Notes under the pieces: generated by a model
Told to the model about the DNA's origin: nothing
Databases searched by the model: none
Seen by the model: the letters and a program-made list of their open reading frames with translations, nothing else
DNA from: Chthonomonas calidirosea T49
GTDB taxonomy: Bacteria; Armatimonadota; Chthonomonadetes; Chthonomonadales; Chthonomonadaceae
Reading direction: 5' to 3'
Assembly: GCF_000427095.1 (NCBI RefSeq)
Contig: NC_021487.1
Span: 994,266 to 1,058,265, forward strand
Length of the DNA: 64,000 bases
In this document: piece after piece, positions 16,824 to 25,834 of the stretch
How positions within the stretch are numbered: position 1 is the stretch's first letter
Layout: every line of letters starts with the position of its first letter
Position numbers and translations under genes: made by a program

Positions 16824-18839
16824 TTATTTTGAAGAGACCGCAAAGGTAAGTTCTTGTACTCGTTTTTCTGCCATCTTAGCAGCCTGCAGATTACCTAAAG
16901 CGCGTGCCACGATAGCAAGTTGTCGGAATGTATCGGCAGCATTCGGGGCAAGCTGTGCAGAAAGGCTAAGTTGGCGAAAAGCAGTCTTCAGATCGCCCTG
17001 TTTAAGCGCAATCATCCCCCGTGCATAGGCACGGATGGCAGAGAGGGAAGGGTCTGTACCAGAGAGTGCTAACTGCTTTTGAGCTTCATGGAGGTCACTG
17101 AGTGAAGATCCTTGCCGAGCCAGGAGGCTTGCCAACAAGGCATGTGCCCGGTGATCATAGGGCAACAGAAAAACAAGCTGTTGAGCTGTTTGTAACGCCT
17201 GACTAAGTTGGCCGTTTCTAATTTGAAGCTCAAGCAAGAATTCCGCGCAGGCGCTATTCTCGGGATCGAGCACAAAGGCCTGTTGTGCTAAGGCTTCTGC
17301 CTTCTGCACATCGGAGTACGTGAGATCTGGTTTCGCGAGAAGAGCCCTTGCCTTGCCGAATAAAATATCTGATGGAAGAGGATGCTTGATTCGATACGCC
17401 CAATAGGCCTGAATTCTCTTTCGAATGGGATTAATGCGTTGAGGGTGCCATTTGACCGTGGCATCGTACTCAATTTGGGCAGAACGCAGCCGATTGAGCC
17501 CCAGCCAGGCATTACCAAGCGCTTCATGGGCACTAGGGTTAGCCGTAGCGATCTGTACGGCACGTTGCGCCAGAGGAAGTGCTTCTTGAGCAAAATGCGC
17601 ATCCGTCAAGCTGTTAGCGGTCGCGATAAGAACCTGAGGAGCATCTGCGGGGAGGTGTAGAGCCTCTGCCCAGTTACGTAAACACCCTTCTACATCGCCT
17701 CGCTGTGCTAAAAGCTCCGCCATTTCTCGATGAAGGGGTGATGATTGCGGATGTACCCGTAAGGCATCATAAAGTCGTTGATAGCGATCGGCCCCCTTTT
17801 GGCATAAGAGATAGAGACGCTGCCAGCGTGCCACTTCTTTGGGTTGGTCGAGCTTTTGATAAACCTCCCTCAAGGTTAGTGGTGCCGTCGGATCATAGGG
17901 ATAAAGCTGATAGGCTCTCATAAGCGGCGCCACCGCTTGCCGGTAGTCACCCAATAGGAAATAGGCTCTCCCTTCCGCAAGCCATGCGGCTGCGTCTCGT
18001 GGAGAGAGCTTTAAAGCCTGTTGGGCTTGCACAAGCGCCTCATTTATGTCTTGAGAACTCCTCGCGTGCTGAAGCAACCAGGTTGCGAAGGCCTGGCGTA
18101 TGGTCTCTTGCTGCGGAGCTAGGCGAATGGCTTGCATAAACTGCTTGCGAGCGGCAGTCTGCTGGTTTGCATCCGACAGAAGCAGGGCGAGGGTGGCTCG
18201 ATTTGCTGCGCTACCCGGATTAAGAGCTACCGCCTTTTGGGCTGCCTGTAGGGCCTGCGTATTATCCCCTAAAGCCTCACGCGCAACAGCCAGATAGGCC
18301 CAAGCCTCTCCAAGTGTTGGGTCAAGTTGTAGGGCCTTTTGCAGTTCCTCCGAAGCCTTATCCATAGCACGTTGGCTAACATAGAACTTTCCCATGAGGT
18401 AATGCGCCTGAGCGGAGTGGGGATGAGTGCCCACATATTGACGAAGCTCACCAAAAGCCGCAGTTACCAACCCACTACCTAGCAAGGCACGTGCCCATTC
18501 ATCGCGATAGTTTGGATTGTCTGGGTCTAGCCCAACGGCATGGCGCAAAATAGGATCGGCATGAACATAGTCCCCGCGTTGGTTAAGCTTAAGGCCTAAA
18601 TAGTAGAGAAAAATAGGATCTACACGATGTTTTGGAAATTGCTGAATCATTTGCGACAGCGGCATATGCCGATATCGCCATCGGAGGAACCAGGGACTAG
18701 TCAATAAAGCCCAGACCCCGACGAAAGCTATTATGCCTATAAGAAAGCAGACAAATAGGCGTCGTAGAACTTTATAATAACCACTTATATTGGCTAGTCT
18801 GCTACGCCTATGCTCATCTGCTACGCGCTGCGTTATCAT
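16824..18839 (-). CDS. Membrane-anchored TPR protein
   Basis: 671 aa from ATG 18839. One transmembrane helix near residues 25-50 (RRLFVCFLIGIIAFVGVWALL) is followed by at least ten tetratricopeptide repeats, for example AHYLMGKFYVSQRAMDKASE, AWAYLAVAREALGDNTQALQ and AAWLAEGRAYFLLGDYRQA. TPRs mediate protein-protein contacts. The start is uncertain: the frame opens at a TTG at 18866, but that codon lies in the hairpin 18862-18898 and neither start has a well-spaced ribosome site. TPR plus ASPIC/UnbV gene pairs recur in several soil and thermophilic phyla (from memory), suggesting a shared envelope role. Confidence 0.85.
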   Translation of the reverse strand: MITQRVADEHRRSRLANISGYYKVLRRLFVCFLIGIIAFVGVWALLTSPWFLRWRYRHMPLSQMIQQFPKHRVDPIFLYYLGLKLNQRGDYVHADPILRHAVGLDPDNPNYRDEWARALLGSGLVTAAFGELRQYVGTHPHSAQAHYLMGKFYVSQRAMDKASEELQKALQLDPTLGEAWAYLAVAREALGDNTQALQAAQKAVALNPGSAANRATLALLLSDANQQTAARKQFMQAIRLAPQQETIRQAFATWLLQHARSSQDINEALVQAQQALKLSPRDAAAWLAEGRAYFLLGDYRQAVAPLMRAYQLYPYDPTAPLTLREVYQKLDQPKEVARWQRLYLLCQKGADRYQRLYDALRVHPQSSPLHREMAELLAQRGDVEGCLRNWAEALHLPADAPQVLIATANSLTDAHFAQEALPLAQRAVQIATANPSAHEALGNAWLGLNRLRSAQIEYDATVKWHPQRINPIRKRIQAYWAYRIKHPLPSDILFGKARALLAKPDLTYSDVQKAEALAQQAFVLDPENSACAEFLLELQIRNGQLSQALQTAQQLVFLLPYDHRAHALLASLLARQGSSLSDLHEAQKQLALSGTDPSLSAIRAYARGMIALKQGDLKTAFRQLSLSAQLAPNAADTFRQLAIVARALGNLQAAKMAEKRVQELTFAVSSK

Positions 18840-18861
18840 TGGCTTTATCGTATTTGGAAGG

Positions 18862-18898
18862 GTCAACAGGAGGAGAGAAAGCTCTTCCTCCTGTTGAC
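18862..18898. terminator. 13-bp perfect hairpin between prepilin and TPR genes
   Basis: Arms GTCAACAGGAGGA (18862-18874) and TCCTCCTGTTGAC (18886-18898), with an 11-nt loop. It begins 15 nt after the stop of the prepilin-like gene. There is no T-tract on either strand. On the minus-strand RNA the only AGGAGG in the spacer is locked in this stem, so it may act as a processing or translation-control hairpin rather than a terminator. Confidence 0.5.
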
Positions 18899-18912
18899 TC
18901 CTATCGTCACCT

Positions 18913-19743
18913 TTATTGGTGGTTGCGAAGGATGTCCTGTGGAGAATTAATCACTGCATTCATTACATTAGCATCCACCGACTTTACGTGCCCGTCGGCA
19001 AACACCGCATTGAATTTGCCGAAATGACGTGCTGCCGGCCGACGTCCTCCATTACGACAACTACCAAAGTCCTCCTGCTCCGGGATCCCAAAGTCCCAGT
19101 CCACCGATCCGTTTTCCTTCCATATCTTCGGATGCATGTTAAATGGACCAGGCCCATCGGTACCACAGCCGGACCAACTTCCGCTTCCTGGGATATCGAA
19201 GTTGGGATCGGCCGCTTTATTTTGAGGTGTTCCGAACTCAGCCGCGTCGGCAACTGCTACCAAATTGGCCGGAGAGTAGAGGCTGGCGAGCTTAGCACCA
19301 GGAAATGCACCATTGCCACCGCCCAAATTCACCCAGCCTATTGTTAGTCCTCCAAAGGCATTGTAGCCATAGCTTGTTGGGTCCCATCCTGATCCGATAT
19401 AGGGATCGTCTGGGCAATTAAAGATGCCACGGGCTTGCCCCGTCGCGGCACTATAGGGCATACCGTCGCCGTATTTTTGCACATACGGCTGGATGCTAAT
19501 GCGCCAAATACATTTTTGAGCATCAAGCGAAGGGCCTCCCCATCCGCATGGGAAGGTCTCGTCATAGTCTTGGACGTACATATCTATGCCTAGACCGATC
19601 TGCTTGAGATTGCTCGTGCAGGTTATGGCTCGTGCTCTTTCTCGCGCTTGGGCAAACACGGGAAAGAGAATTGCAGCCAGAATCGCTATAATGGCGATGA
19701 CCACGAGCAATTCAATAAGCGTGAATGCATTTTTCACTTTCAT
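18913..19743 (-). CDS. Prepilin-type protein with H-X9-DG motif (DUF1559-like)
   Basis: 276 aa type IV pilin/pseudopilin-like. The N-terminal cleavage site [20 protein letters not shown] has Glu at +5 and a 20-residue hydrophobic helix; the C terminus has the H-X9-DG signature ([12 protein letters not shown]). ATG 19743 is chosen because AGGAGG lies 6 nt upstream and MKVKN directly precedes the prepilin motif; the open frame extends to 19821 without support. Such proteins are expanded in Planctomycetes, Verrucomicrobia and Armatimonadota and need a prepilin peptidase encoded elsewhere. It lies 64 nt downstream of lacI, probably on a transcript feeding the TPR cluster. Confidence 0.92.
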   Translation of the reverse strand: MKVKNAFTLIELLVVIAIIAILAAILFPVFAQARERARAITCTSNLKQIGLGIDMYVQDYDETFPCGWGGPSLDAQKCIWRISIQPYVQKYGDGMPYSAATGQARGIFNCPDDPYIGSGWDPTSYGYNAFGGLTIGWVNLGGGNGAFPGAKLASLYSPANLVAVADAAEFGTPQNKAADPNFDIPGSGSWSGCGTDGPGPFNMHPKIWKENGSVDWDFGIPEQEDFGSCRNGGRRPAARHFGKFNAVFADGHVKSVDANVMNAVINSPQDILRNHQ

Positions 19744-19807
19744 ATGTCTCCTCCTATACATATCGTTCTCGAAAATGTATATAATGGTTTTGATAGCAAC
19801 AAAGTGA

Positions 19808-20806
19808 CTAGGTTGTGTCACCGCAAACCAACTCTACGGGCAGCACCACCTCCTTCTGCAGATTCTCATCTTTACTCTCGATCTGCTCCACTAATAAGGC
19901 GATAGCACGGCTTGCCACATCGAACCAAGGAGCCTTAATAGTTGTTAACCGATGAAAGAGACTCCCCATGGTACGAATGCCATCATATCCCATAACCGCA
20001 ACATCGCCTGGAACGTTCATCCCTCTATCACGGCAGATCATCAGCGTATCGAGAGCCGACATATCGTTCCAACAAACGACCGCTGTGGCCTGACAGCTCT
20101 TTAGCACCTCACAGAAAGCGTCTACGGCTTTAGCATCATTCGCTATATTTTCTAGGCCCCGCCAGGTAGTGACTTTCATACGATAGTTTTGGGCGCACTC
20201 CATAAAACCATCGTAGCGAAGACATGCGGATATCAGCGGCCGATCGCTCGCCCTGTAAAGCACCTGAGAATGCCCCCTGCCAGCTAGATGCTCCGCCTGA
20301 AGTTTGCCCCCGATAAAATCGTCTACCACTACCGAAGGCAAACTTTCTATAGCATCAGCAATAGCAACCACCGGTAAGTGCGATTTTGCCAGAAGCGTCA
20401 CTAGAGGATCGTCCGCAGAAGTATGGACAACAAGCCCATCCAAACGTCCATCCACCAGTTCAGCATAAATGTCTTTGACGGAGCGACGAGGAAACGTCCC
20501 ATGAACTAATAGATCAAGCCGATGCAGATCACATCCTCGCTGTAACCCACCTATGATCTCAGCATAGAATGGCAGACTAGCGTTCAGGTATCCAAGACCG
20601 CCATAAAACCCTATAATGCCTGTTCGTTTCTTTCGTAAGGAGCGAGCGATTGCATTTGGAAAGTAGTTGAGCTCAGTGGCCGCCTGTAAAACCCTCTGTT
20701 GGGTAGCTCTGGAGACACGAACGTGGGTTAGGTTTCTGTTGAGAACGGCAGAAACCGTCATACGACTGACGCCAGCTCGTTTAGCGACGTCCTCTAAAGT
20801 CACCAT
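19808..20806 (-). CDS. LacI-family transcriptional regulator
   Basis: 332 aa. The N-terminal helix-turn-helix [20 protein letters not shown] with hinge helix [12 protein letters not shown] is followed by a periplasmic-binding-protein-like effector domain ([57 protein letters not shown]). It represses or activates sugar genes in response to a ligand. ATG 20806 is chosen, although the frame is open to 20899, because a consensus promoter overlaps the upstream ATG (20872), so the mRNA starts after it. A CG-centred palindrome at the predicted transcription start suggests autoregulation. The next gene downstream encodes a prepilin-like protein. Confidence 0.92.
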   Translation of the reverse strand: MVTLEDVAKRAGVSRMTVSAVLNRNLTHVRVSRATQQRVLQAATELNYFPNAIARSLRKKRTGIIGFYGGLGYLNASLPFYAEIIGGLQRGCDLHRLDLLVHGTFPRRSVKDIYAELVDGRLDGLVVHTSADDPLVTLLAKSHLPVVAIADAIESLPSVVVDDFIGGKLQAEHLAGRGHSQVLYRASDRPLISACLRYDGFMECAQNYRMKVTTWRGLENIANDAKAVDAFCEVLKSCQATAVVCWNDMSALDTLMICRDRGMNVPGDVAVMGYDGIRTMGSLFHRLTTIKAPWFDVASRAIALLVEQIESKDENLQKEVVLPVELVCGDTT

Positions 20807-20846
20807 CCTGCGGTCTTTCTGTTCCTTTTTCACCGTACTATCCACT

Positions 20847-20862
20847 GATTTATCGGTAAATC
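20847..20862. promoter_or_regulatory. Putative LacI-type operator at the lacI start site
   Basis: GATTTATCGGTAAATC, a 16-nt near-perfect palindrome with a central CG and one mismatched pair, the format typical of LacI-family operators. It lies immediately downstream of the -10 box of the gene's own promoter. Confidence 0.55.
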
Positions 20863-20870
20863 TATAATCC

Positions 20871-20899
20871 ATTATAACAAAGGTTTGATTGGCTGTCAA
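20871..20899 (-). promoter_or_regulatory. Consensus promoter of the lacI-type gene
   Basis: TTGACA (complement of 20894-20899), a 17-nt spacer, and TATAAT (complement of 20871-20876): all twelve consensus bases. Predicted start of transcription is near 20864, giving a leader of about 57 nt and ruling out upstream start codons. Confidence 0.82.
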
Positions 20900-20946
20900 G
20901 AGATTAACCCAAAAATTTTCTTATTGTTTTCTTCCCATTCCTCAAA

Positions 20947-20974
20947 GCTCCGCAATTTCTTGGATTCGCGGAGC
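20947..20974 (-). terminator. Hairpin after the 118-aa membrane protein gene
   Basis: A 7-bp perfect stem GCTCCGC/GCGGAGC with a 14-nt loop, starting 5 nt after the stop at 20979, then TTTG on the minus strand. A weak intrinsic terminator. Confidence 0.5.
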
Positions 20975-20978
20975 GATC

Positions 20979-21335
20979 TCATTTGTTTGAATGTGTCTTC
21001 ACAGGGTTTTGGTGTAAGCCCTTATGTGCTGATAAGTAGCGATAGCGCATCCTGAGAAGATCGGCACCGTGTCCCCCCGTCATACTATCTAGCCAATCTC
21101 TATCATCTGGGGATACTTTCGAGATGTCTCCATGCGTTTCAATCGCAAGTTTATCTACTTGCTTGGCCGCCAAATCCCCGTGCTCTACATAGTCCCGATA
21201 GAGATATCGTTGGCTTGGAAGTGGAGCATGAGGCTTGGGCGCAGTAGCACGGCTCACGAAGAATAAGAAAAGCCCCAAAAGCAGCACAGCACCAATTACA
21301 AAGAACTTCATCTCCCGCCCCTCTGCGCTTTGCAT
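20979..21335 (-). CDS. Hypothetical single-pass membrane protein
   Basis: 118 aa, unrecognised. ATG 21335 is chosen for GGAGG 6 nt upstream; the frame is open to 21380. Residues about 9-27 are a hydrophobic helix (MKFFVIGAVLLLGLFLFFVS). A Pro-rich linker and a polar domain follow, ending DDRDWLDSMTGGHGADLLRMRYRYL. It faces away from the LarA-like gene across a short divergent spacer. Confidence 0.7.
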   Translation of the reverse strand: MQSAEGREMKFFVIGAVLLLGLFLFFVSRATAPKPHAPLPSQRYLYRDYVEHGDLAAKQVDKLAIETHGDISKVSPDDRDWLDSMTGGHGADLLRMRYRYLSAHKGLHQNPVKTHSNK

Positions 21336-21427
21336 CTGCTTCCTCCAACAATGCCACAAATCTTCTCGTCGCCATTCCACAGCTGGGTATTATTATAACA
21401 TGTCAACTTATGCCAAAGGAGCCGCTC

Positions 21428-22756
21428 ATGCAGATAGATCTTCCCACCCACCTGTTCACCTTTCCAGAGGTGCCCCTGCCTACCGTCTGGAGTGTGCGCC
21501 AACTAGAACGCACTCCTGCCCTTTCCCAAGAGCAGGTAGAGAAAAGCACCCGTGAAGCTCTTGAGACACTACTTGCGTCGTGTTCGCTTCCTCACCATGC
21601 CTCGGTCGCGGTTGGCGTAGGCAGTCGGGGTATCGCAAATCTCGCCCTCATCGTTCGCACGGTAGTCGGCGTGCTGAAAGCGCATGGACACTGTCCTTTC
21701 ATCGTTCCCGCCATGGGCAGCCACGGCGGCGCCACAGCCCAAGGACAGACGGAAGTCCTTTATAGCTACGGCATTACCCCAGAAAACGTTGGCGCCGAAA
21801 TCAAAGCCACCATGGAGGTCGCTCCCATCGGAGAACTTACGCAAGAGGCTGGAGATTATAAAGGCTTTCCTGTTGTCTGTGATCGTAACGCCCTCCAAGC
21901 CGATGCGATTTTGCTGATCAACCGCATCAAACCGCACACCGACTTTACCGGCCCCATTGAAAGCGGCATCGCCAAAATGCTGGCCATCGGTCTTGGAAAA
22001 CAACAGGGCGCCGAACGTATCCATCACTTTGGAGCCACCGGCCTTCGTGACCTCATGCCCTACGTAGCCCGCTTCATGGTCGAACGCCTCCCCATCTTAG
22101 GCGGCATCGCGCTTATTGAGAACTCTCTCGGACATACCTGTGAAATCCATCCGCTTCCACCTCACGCCATCGGGCGAGCACCAGAAGAGGCGCTCCTGGA
22201 TAAGAGTCGTAAGCTGATGCCCCATCTGCCTTTCAACTCTCTTGACCTTCTATTGGTAGACGAGATGGGCAAAAACATTAGCGGATCCTGCATGGATACA
22301 CATGTCATTGGTCGAGCCGTTATGCCCTCCATCCCCGAATCCGAATGGGACGGTCCGAACATCCGTCTCATTGCCGTTTTTGATCTAACCGATGCATCCC
22401 ACGGCAATGCCGCCGCCTTTGGCCTCGCCGATATGATCACCGAGCGTCTCGCCAAAAAGATCGATTTCGTCGCCTCCTACATCAACATGCGTACTAGTGG
22501 TGAAGGCGGCACCCAACGTGCCCGATTGCCCCTGATCCTGCCTACACCAGAAGATTGCGTGCGCACCGGTATTGCGACCTGCGGCAGAGGCGACTGGGCT
22601 AAAGTGCGCCTCGCGCGTATCCGAAATACGGCCGATCTCCAAAACCTTGAAATAAGCCAAGCCCTGCTCGAGGAAGCAAAAAGAAACCCGGATCTCGAAG
22701 TCGCTACGGAGGGACATGCCTTAGACCTAAGCCAACCGCTGCCCGCTGGGCGATAG
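21428..22756 (+). CDS. LarA-like (DUF2088) protein
   Basis: 442 aa protein related to the N-terminal domain of nickel-dependent lactate racemase. The dinucleotide-like stretch VAVGVGSRGIANLALIVRTV is followed by FIVPAMGSHGGATAQGQ, NRIKPHTDFTGPIESGIAKM and LLLVDEMGKNISGSCMDT. In true LarA these regions hold the Ni-pincer cofactor, made by LarB/C/E, which are not in the window. It may be a racemase or epimerase acting on another hydroxy acid or sugar acid. ATG 21428 has AAAGGAG 6 nt upstream; the frame opens at 21410. Confidence 0.8.
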   Translation: MQIDLPTHLFTFPEVPLPTVWSVRQLERTPALSQEQVEKSTREALETLLASCSLPHHASVAVGVGSRGIANLALIVRTVVGVLKAHGHCPFIVPAMGSHGGATAQGQTEVLYSYGITPENVGAEIKATMEVAPIGELTQEAGDYKGFPVVCDRNALQADAILLINRIKPHTDFTGPIESGIAKMLAIGLGKQQGAERIHHFGATGLRDLMPYVARFMVERLPILGGIALIENSLGHTCEIHPLPPHAIGRAPEEALLDKSRKLMPHLPFNSLDLLLVDEMGKNISGSCMDTHVIGRAVMPSIPESEWDGPNIRLIAVFDLTDASHGNAAAFGLADMITERLAKKIDFVASYINMRTSGEGGTQRARLPLILPTPEDCVRTGIATCGRGDWAKVRLARIRNTADLQNLEISQALLEEAKRNPDLEVATEGHALDLSQPLPAGR

Positions 22757-22776
22757 GACAACCCGAGCGAGCCCTT

Positions 22777-24168
22777 TTAGAAGTGAATGGCTAATTGGGT
22801 AGTGAATACGGAGTTGCCGGTAGAGCGGGATGTATCTAACAGGGGAGAGGTACTGTTGCCGTATTGATAGAGCAGTTGCAACATCGCGTTGCGAGTGAGA
22901 TTTAAACCGGCCCCTAATGTGAAAAACTGCTGAGAGGAGAGAGAACGCCCTCCAAGACCGGAGGCAGTTGAGAGATCGTAAAAAATGCTCTCAAACCCCG
23001 CACTCAGATGCAAGCCAGGGAACGGGTCCCAGACGACTCCCGCCTGTCCACGGTATACTCCGTTCAAAACCATATCCGATAGGGCATCTCTATTGTTGGG
23101 ATTCATCAGGATTTCGCCCATCAAGTAGCTTTGAAGCGACCGAGATAGCCGCAACGAAAAACTAGTAAACGGCCCCTCCAACAGGGTGCTGTTCGACAAC
23201 AGAAGGCTACTTGCTAGAAGTGAGTTATTATCGAGCGAAGGCGCCACAAACTGAAAGCCCAATTCCGCACTCGCCGGCCCGTTGGCATACCCTATGTGAA
23301 AACGATAGGCATTGCTTCCCAGCAAGGCATAGCTGTTTCCATCGAGGATGGGAACTAAATTGCGTAGTGCCTCGGCTTGCAGAGTAACGTTGGGCTGAAG
23401 CTGATAGGTGAGACGTGTCGTGTAAGACAGGAACCCAGCACTTGGAGGAAGCAGCGGATCAAAGGCAGTGGCATCACCTAGTTGCATCTGCAGTTGTGCG
23501 GCGCGAGCCAGAGAGAGTTGAAAGGCAACTCCAGGGCTAGAGGCGTTGCTAAGCCGTAAAGCATTGCCTAGGTCTGCGATATTCGCTGTGGGCAGCAACG
23601 CGGCCTCAACGGCCCTAGACGAGGATGACCTGACAAACGCATTGCCAGTCGGCAATGACGGTTCTAACAAAGGAAGTTGAGGGTCTACATGGGCGGTCAC
23701 TTGCAAAGAGGGGCTAGGAACCGAAGCTGATAAGGCCGAATTTGCAGAATTGGTAAGTGATGCCTCTACAGCGGCAACGCTAGCCTCAGCCGCAGCATGC
23801 GTCTCGCCTAGCATCTTCAACTCCGGCTCGAACTCCGCCACTAGCCGCTTGAGCGGCTCGATGTCTTTAAGGGTAATATGCGTTGCCGAGCTCGCTACAG
23901 AGAGCCTATCAAGAGCACGCTTCAAAGCCACAGCCAACTCGTAGCGAGAGCGAAGGGTTTTTCCTTGAAAATAGTCTGCTGGATAGCCGGTAATCGCCCC
24001 CTCTTGCTGAAGGGTCGCCAACGCCGTATAGGCCCAGCTACCGGCAGGAACATCTTGGAAAGGATTCGGCGTCTGTTGTGCCCAGCTCACCCGTGCGACT
24101 ACCAATAGAAGCAGAGCAGCTCCAAAAAGAAAAAGGCTATTCCACTGTAAACTCGATCTTCTGACCAT
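22777..24168 (-). CDS. SLH-domain outer-membrane beta-barrel protein
   Basis: 463 aa. Signal peptide (LFLFGAALLLLVVARVSWAQQ), then one S-layer homology domain at about residues 37-90 (FQDVPAGSWAYTALATLQQE, ITGYPADYFQGKTLRSRYEL), a helical segment (about 95-150) and a long amphipathic, strand-rich C-terminal domain ending TTQLAIHF. The terminal Phe and alternating pattern are typical of outer-membrane barrels, and SLH-plus-barrel architecture is known from cyanobacterial and Deinococcus/Thermus porins. It points to a diderm envelope. It has its own promoter upstream (24234-24263). Confidence 0.85.
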   Translation of the reverse strand: MVRRSSLQWNSLFLFGAALLLLVVARVSWAQQTPNPFQDVPAGSWAYTALATLQQEGAITGYPADYFQGKTLRSRYELAVALKRALDRLSVASSATHITLKDIEPLKRLVAEFEPELKMLGETHAAAEASVAAVEASLTNSANSALSASVPSPSLQVTAHVDPQLPLLEPSLPTGNAFVRSSSSRAVEAALLPTANIADLGNALRLSNASSPGVAFQLSLARAAQLQMQLGDATAFDPLLPPSAGFLSYTTRLTYQLQPNVTLQAEALRNLVPILDGNSYALLGSNAYRFHIGYANGPASAELGFQFVAPSLDNNSLLASSLLLSNSTLLEGPFTSFSLRLSRSLQSYLMGEILMNPNNRDALSDMVLNGVYRGQAGVVWDPFPGLHLSAGFESIFYDLSTASGLGGRSLSSQQFFTLGAGLNLTRNAMLQLLYQYGNSTSPLLDTSRSTGNSVFTTQLAIHF

Positions 24169-24202
24169 CTCTGCCCCAACCTAACGCCGTCTCACCAATA
24201 AC

Positions 24203-24219
24203 AAGGTTTTCAAAACCTT
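24203..24219. promoter_or_regulatory. Inverted repeat in the leader of the SLH-barrel gene
   Basis: AAGGTTTT-C-AAAACCTT, 8-bp perfect arms around one base, about 15 nt downstream of the -10 box of the predicted promoter. A candidate operator; the regulator is unknown. Confidence 0.4.
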
Positions 24220-24233
24220 CGCGTCTTCAATAT

Positions 24234-24263
24234 ATAATACTAGTGTCAACGTCGTTCTGTCAA
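24234..24263 (-). promoter_or_regulatory. Promoter of the SLH-barrel gene
   Basis: TTGACA (complement of 24258-24263), an 18-nt spacer and TATTAT (complement of 24234-24239). Predicted leader of about 60 nt. Confidence 0.6.
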
Positions 24264-24293
24264 CAGGATTTTTTTGCCACTATCGCTTTGAAC

Positions 24294-25622
24294 TCAATCG
24301 TTCAAGAGAATACGGGCACTGTGGCTAGGGATCGTCACTACCCTCACCGGTCGTCTCTTCAGTTGCCCCATCGGCACCCCTGAAGCAGGAACCGGCCCAC
24401 CTCCCTCAGCCTCCACTAAATACTCGGTATGGCCTAAATCTATCTTTACAGGACGCGTATCGGGGTTTACTAAGACCATCCCCCTAGCAAAGTCGCGGCG
24501 ATAGACTCCCCAGGCCACATCCCAGTCGGCCGAAATCGTGCGGGCAGGCTCTGACAGCGGGGCACCTAGCGATATCGTGTATTCGGGATACCACGAAAGA
24601 GTGCTGGTATCGAACATGTTGATATATGTATGTCGCCCCTTGATCAGCAGGTACGAGCCCATCACAAACCATCGCGCATCGTAGTCCGAATCGCGTATGT
24701 AAGATTGGCAGATCACAATCTTATCAGCTCGGATAAGAGCTAAAAGGCGATTCATCTGAAGTTGCCAATCGCTCGGCGCATAGTAGTTTCCTGGCCCCGA
24801 CAGCGCAAATCCCTCGTTCATTCCCCCATCCCCAACCGCGTAGTTTGTGGTGTCCCACGCATTCACCAAACCACCTAAATTCGGCAGATAGTAAAAGTGT
24901 TCTGGCTGATCATGCAACGCCTTGCAACAGTAAGCACCATATAGGTTGAGATTCGGTATCCAGTTCTGCTTGCACGCTTCAACATGAGAGAACCACGCAA
25001 ATGGTGGGTTCACCTGGTTCATGAGAATATCCTGCGTGTAACTATCAGCGAACACCCCGTCATCTTCGTTATCGCGTAGTCTTTGCAGAGCCGTTTCCAC
25101 CCAATACTTCGGCCAGCCAGAAATGGGTTCCCCATTTCTAAAGAGAATGTTCATCACGTCCCAATGGTAGACATTTTGGGAAATTGGGCTTCCGTCAGCA
25201 GTCCTCAAAAACCAGTGCGGATGTTGTTTTATATAGCCAAAATCGTTCGTCCATCGTTCTCCATCTAAGAAAGCTGCAGTGCCGGCTCCCACAGCAAGCT
25301 GATAGTGCAATATAATGAAATGTGGGTTCAACTTGCGAATCGTCTCCGCCCAACTGCGGGTCTCCTTTTGAGTGCCCGCATAGTGGTCTGCAATAAACCG
25401 CCATTGGGCCGGGCTTAAAGAGTTTGCTGCCGGCAGCTGATCGGAAAAGACGACGATCCGGTCGGTCGTATCGGGAAAGGGATGCGCTTCAGCACCAATG
25501 GGCGGTATGGGACGTGCCCTCACTTGCCCCCAAAGCAAAATCCATCCTACGCACACTATTGTCAATGAACGCCCTCGACGTCGCTTTGGGCATGGAGGGT
25601 ACGCTCGACGGATGAAATACAT
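24294..25622 (-). CDS. Secreted glycosidase-like protein (putative TIM barrel)
   Basis: 442 aa. ATG 25622 with AAGGAGGT 9 nt upstream; the frame is open to 25688 without a ribosome site. A basic N-region (KRRRGR) and hydrophobic core (SLTIVCVGWILLWGQVRA) make a signal peptide. The body resembles the hypothetical glycosyl hydrolase families built on TIM barrels: RKLNPHFIILHYQLAVG, HWDVMNILF, DGVFADSYTQDI (candidate acidic pair), YYLPNLGGLVNAWD, IVICQSYIRDSD. The C-terminal part looks like an immunoglobulin-like sheet (GMVLVNPDTRPVKIDLG). Substrate unknown; probably extracellular or periplasmic polysaccharide work. Confidence 0.68.
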   Translation of the reverse strand: MYFIRRAYPPCPKRRRGRSLTIVCVGWILLWGQVRARPIPPIGAEAHPFPDTTDRIVVFSDQLPAANSLSPAQWRFIADHYAGTQKETRSWAETIRKLNPHFIILHYQLAVGAGTAAFLDGERWTNDFGYIKQHPHWFLRTADGSPISQNVYHWDVMNILFRNGEPISGWPKYWVETALQRLRDNEDDGVFADSYTQDILMNQVNPPFAWFSHVEACKQNWIPNLNLYGAYCCKALHDQPEHFYYLPNLGGLVNAWDTTNYAVGDGGMNEGFALSGPGNYYAPSDWQLQMNRLLALIRADKIVICQSYIRDSDYDARWFVMGSYLLIKGRHTYINMFDTSTLSWYPEYTISLGAPLSEPARTISADWDVAWGVYRRDFARGMVLVNPDTRPVKIDLGHTEYLVEAEGGGPVPASGVPMGQLKRRPVRVVTIPSHSARILLND

Positions 25623-25786
25623 CTGGCAACTACCTCCTTGCCAGTTGGCACCATCTACTCCTACGATACCAGGCGTTCTCCGCACCATACGCTACGCTCC
25701 AGACCGCCCCAGTGCTTGCTCTACAGAACAAGCGCTATGACACGTCTACAGATCGCCTTCTGAAGTCCCTCGGGAGGGCTGAAAAG

Positions 25787-25816
25787 GAGAGAGAATCCCT
25801 TTTTTGTATCTCTCTC
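25787..25816 (-). terminator. Second hairpin downstream of the Pro-Tyr-Gly-rich gene
   Basis: 8-bp perfect arms GAGAGAGA/TCTCTCTC (25787-25794 and 25809-25816) with a 14-nt loop; on the minus strand followed by CTTTTC. Tandem with the hairpin at 25835-25858. Confidence 0.4.
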
Positions 25817-25834
25817 ATATCCCTAAAAGTAGGA

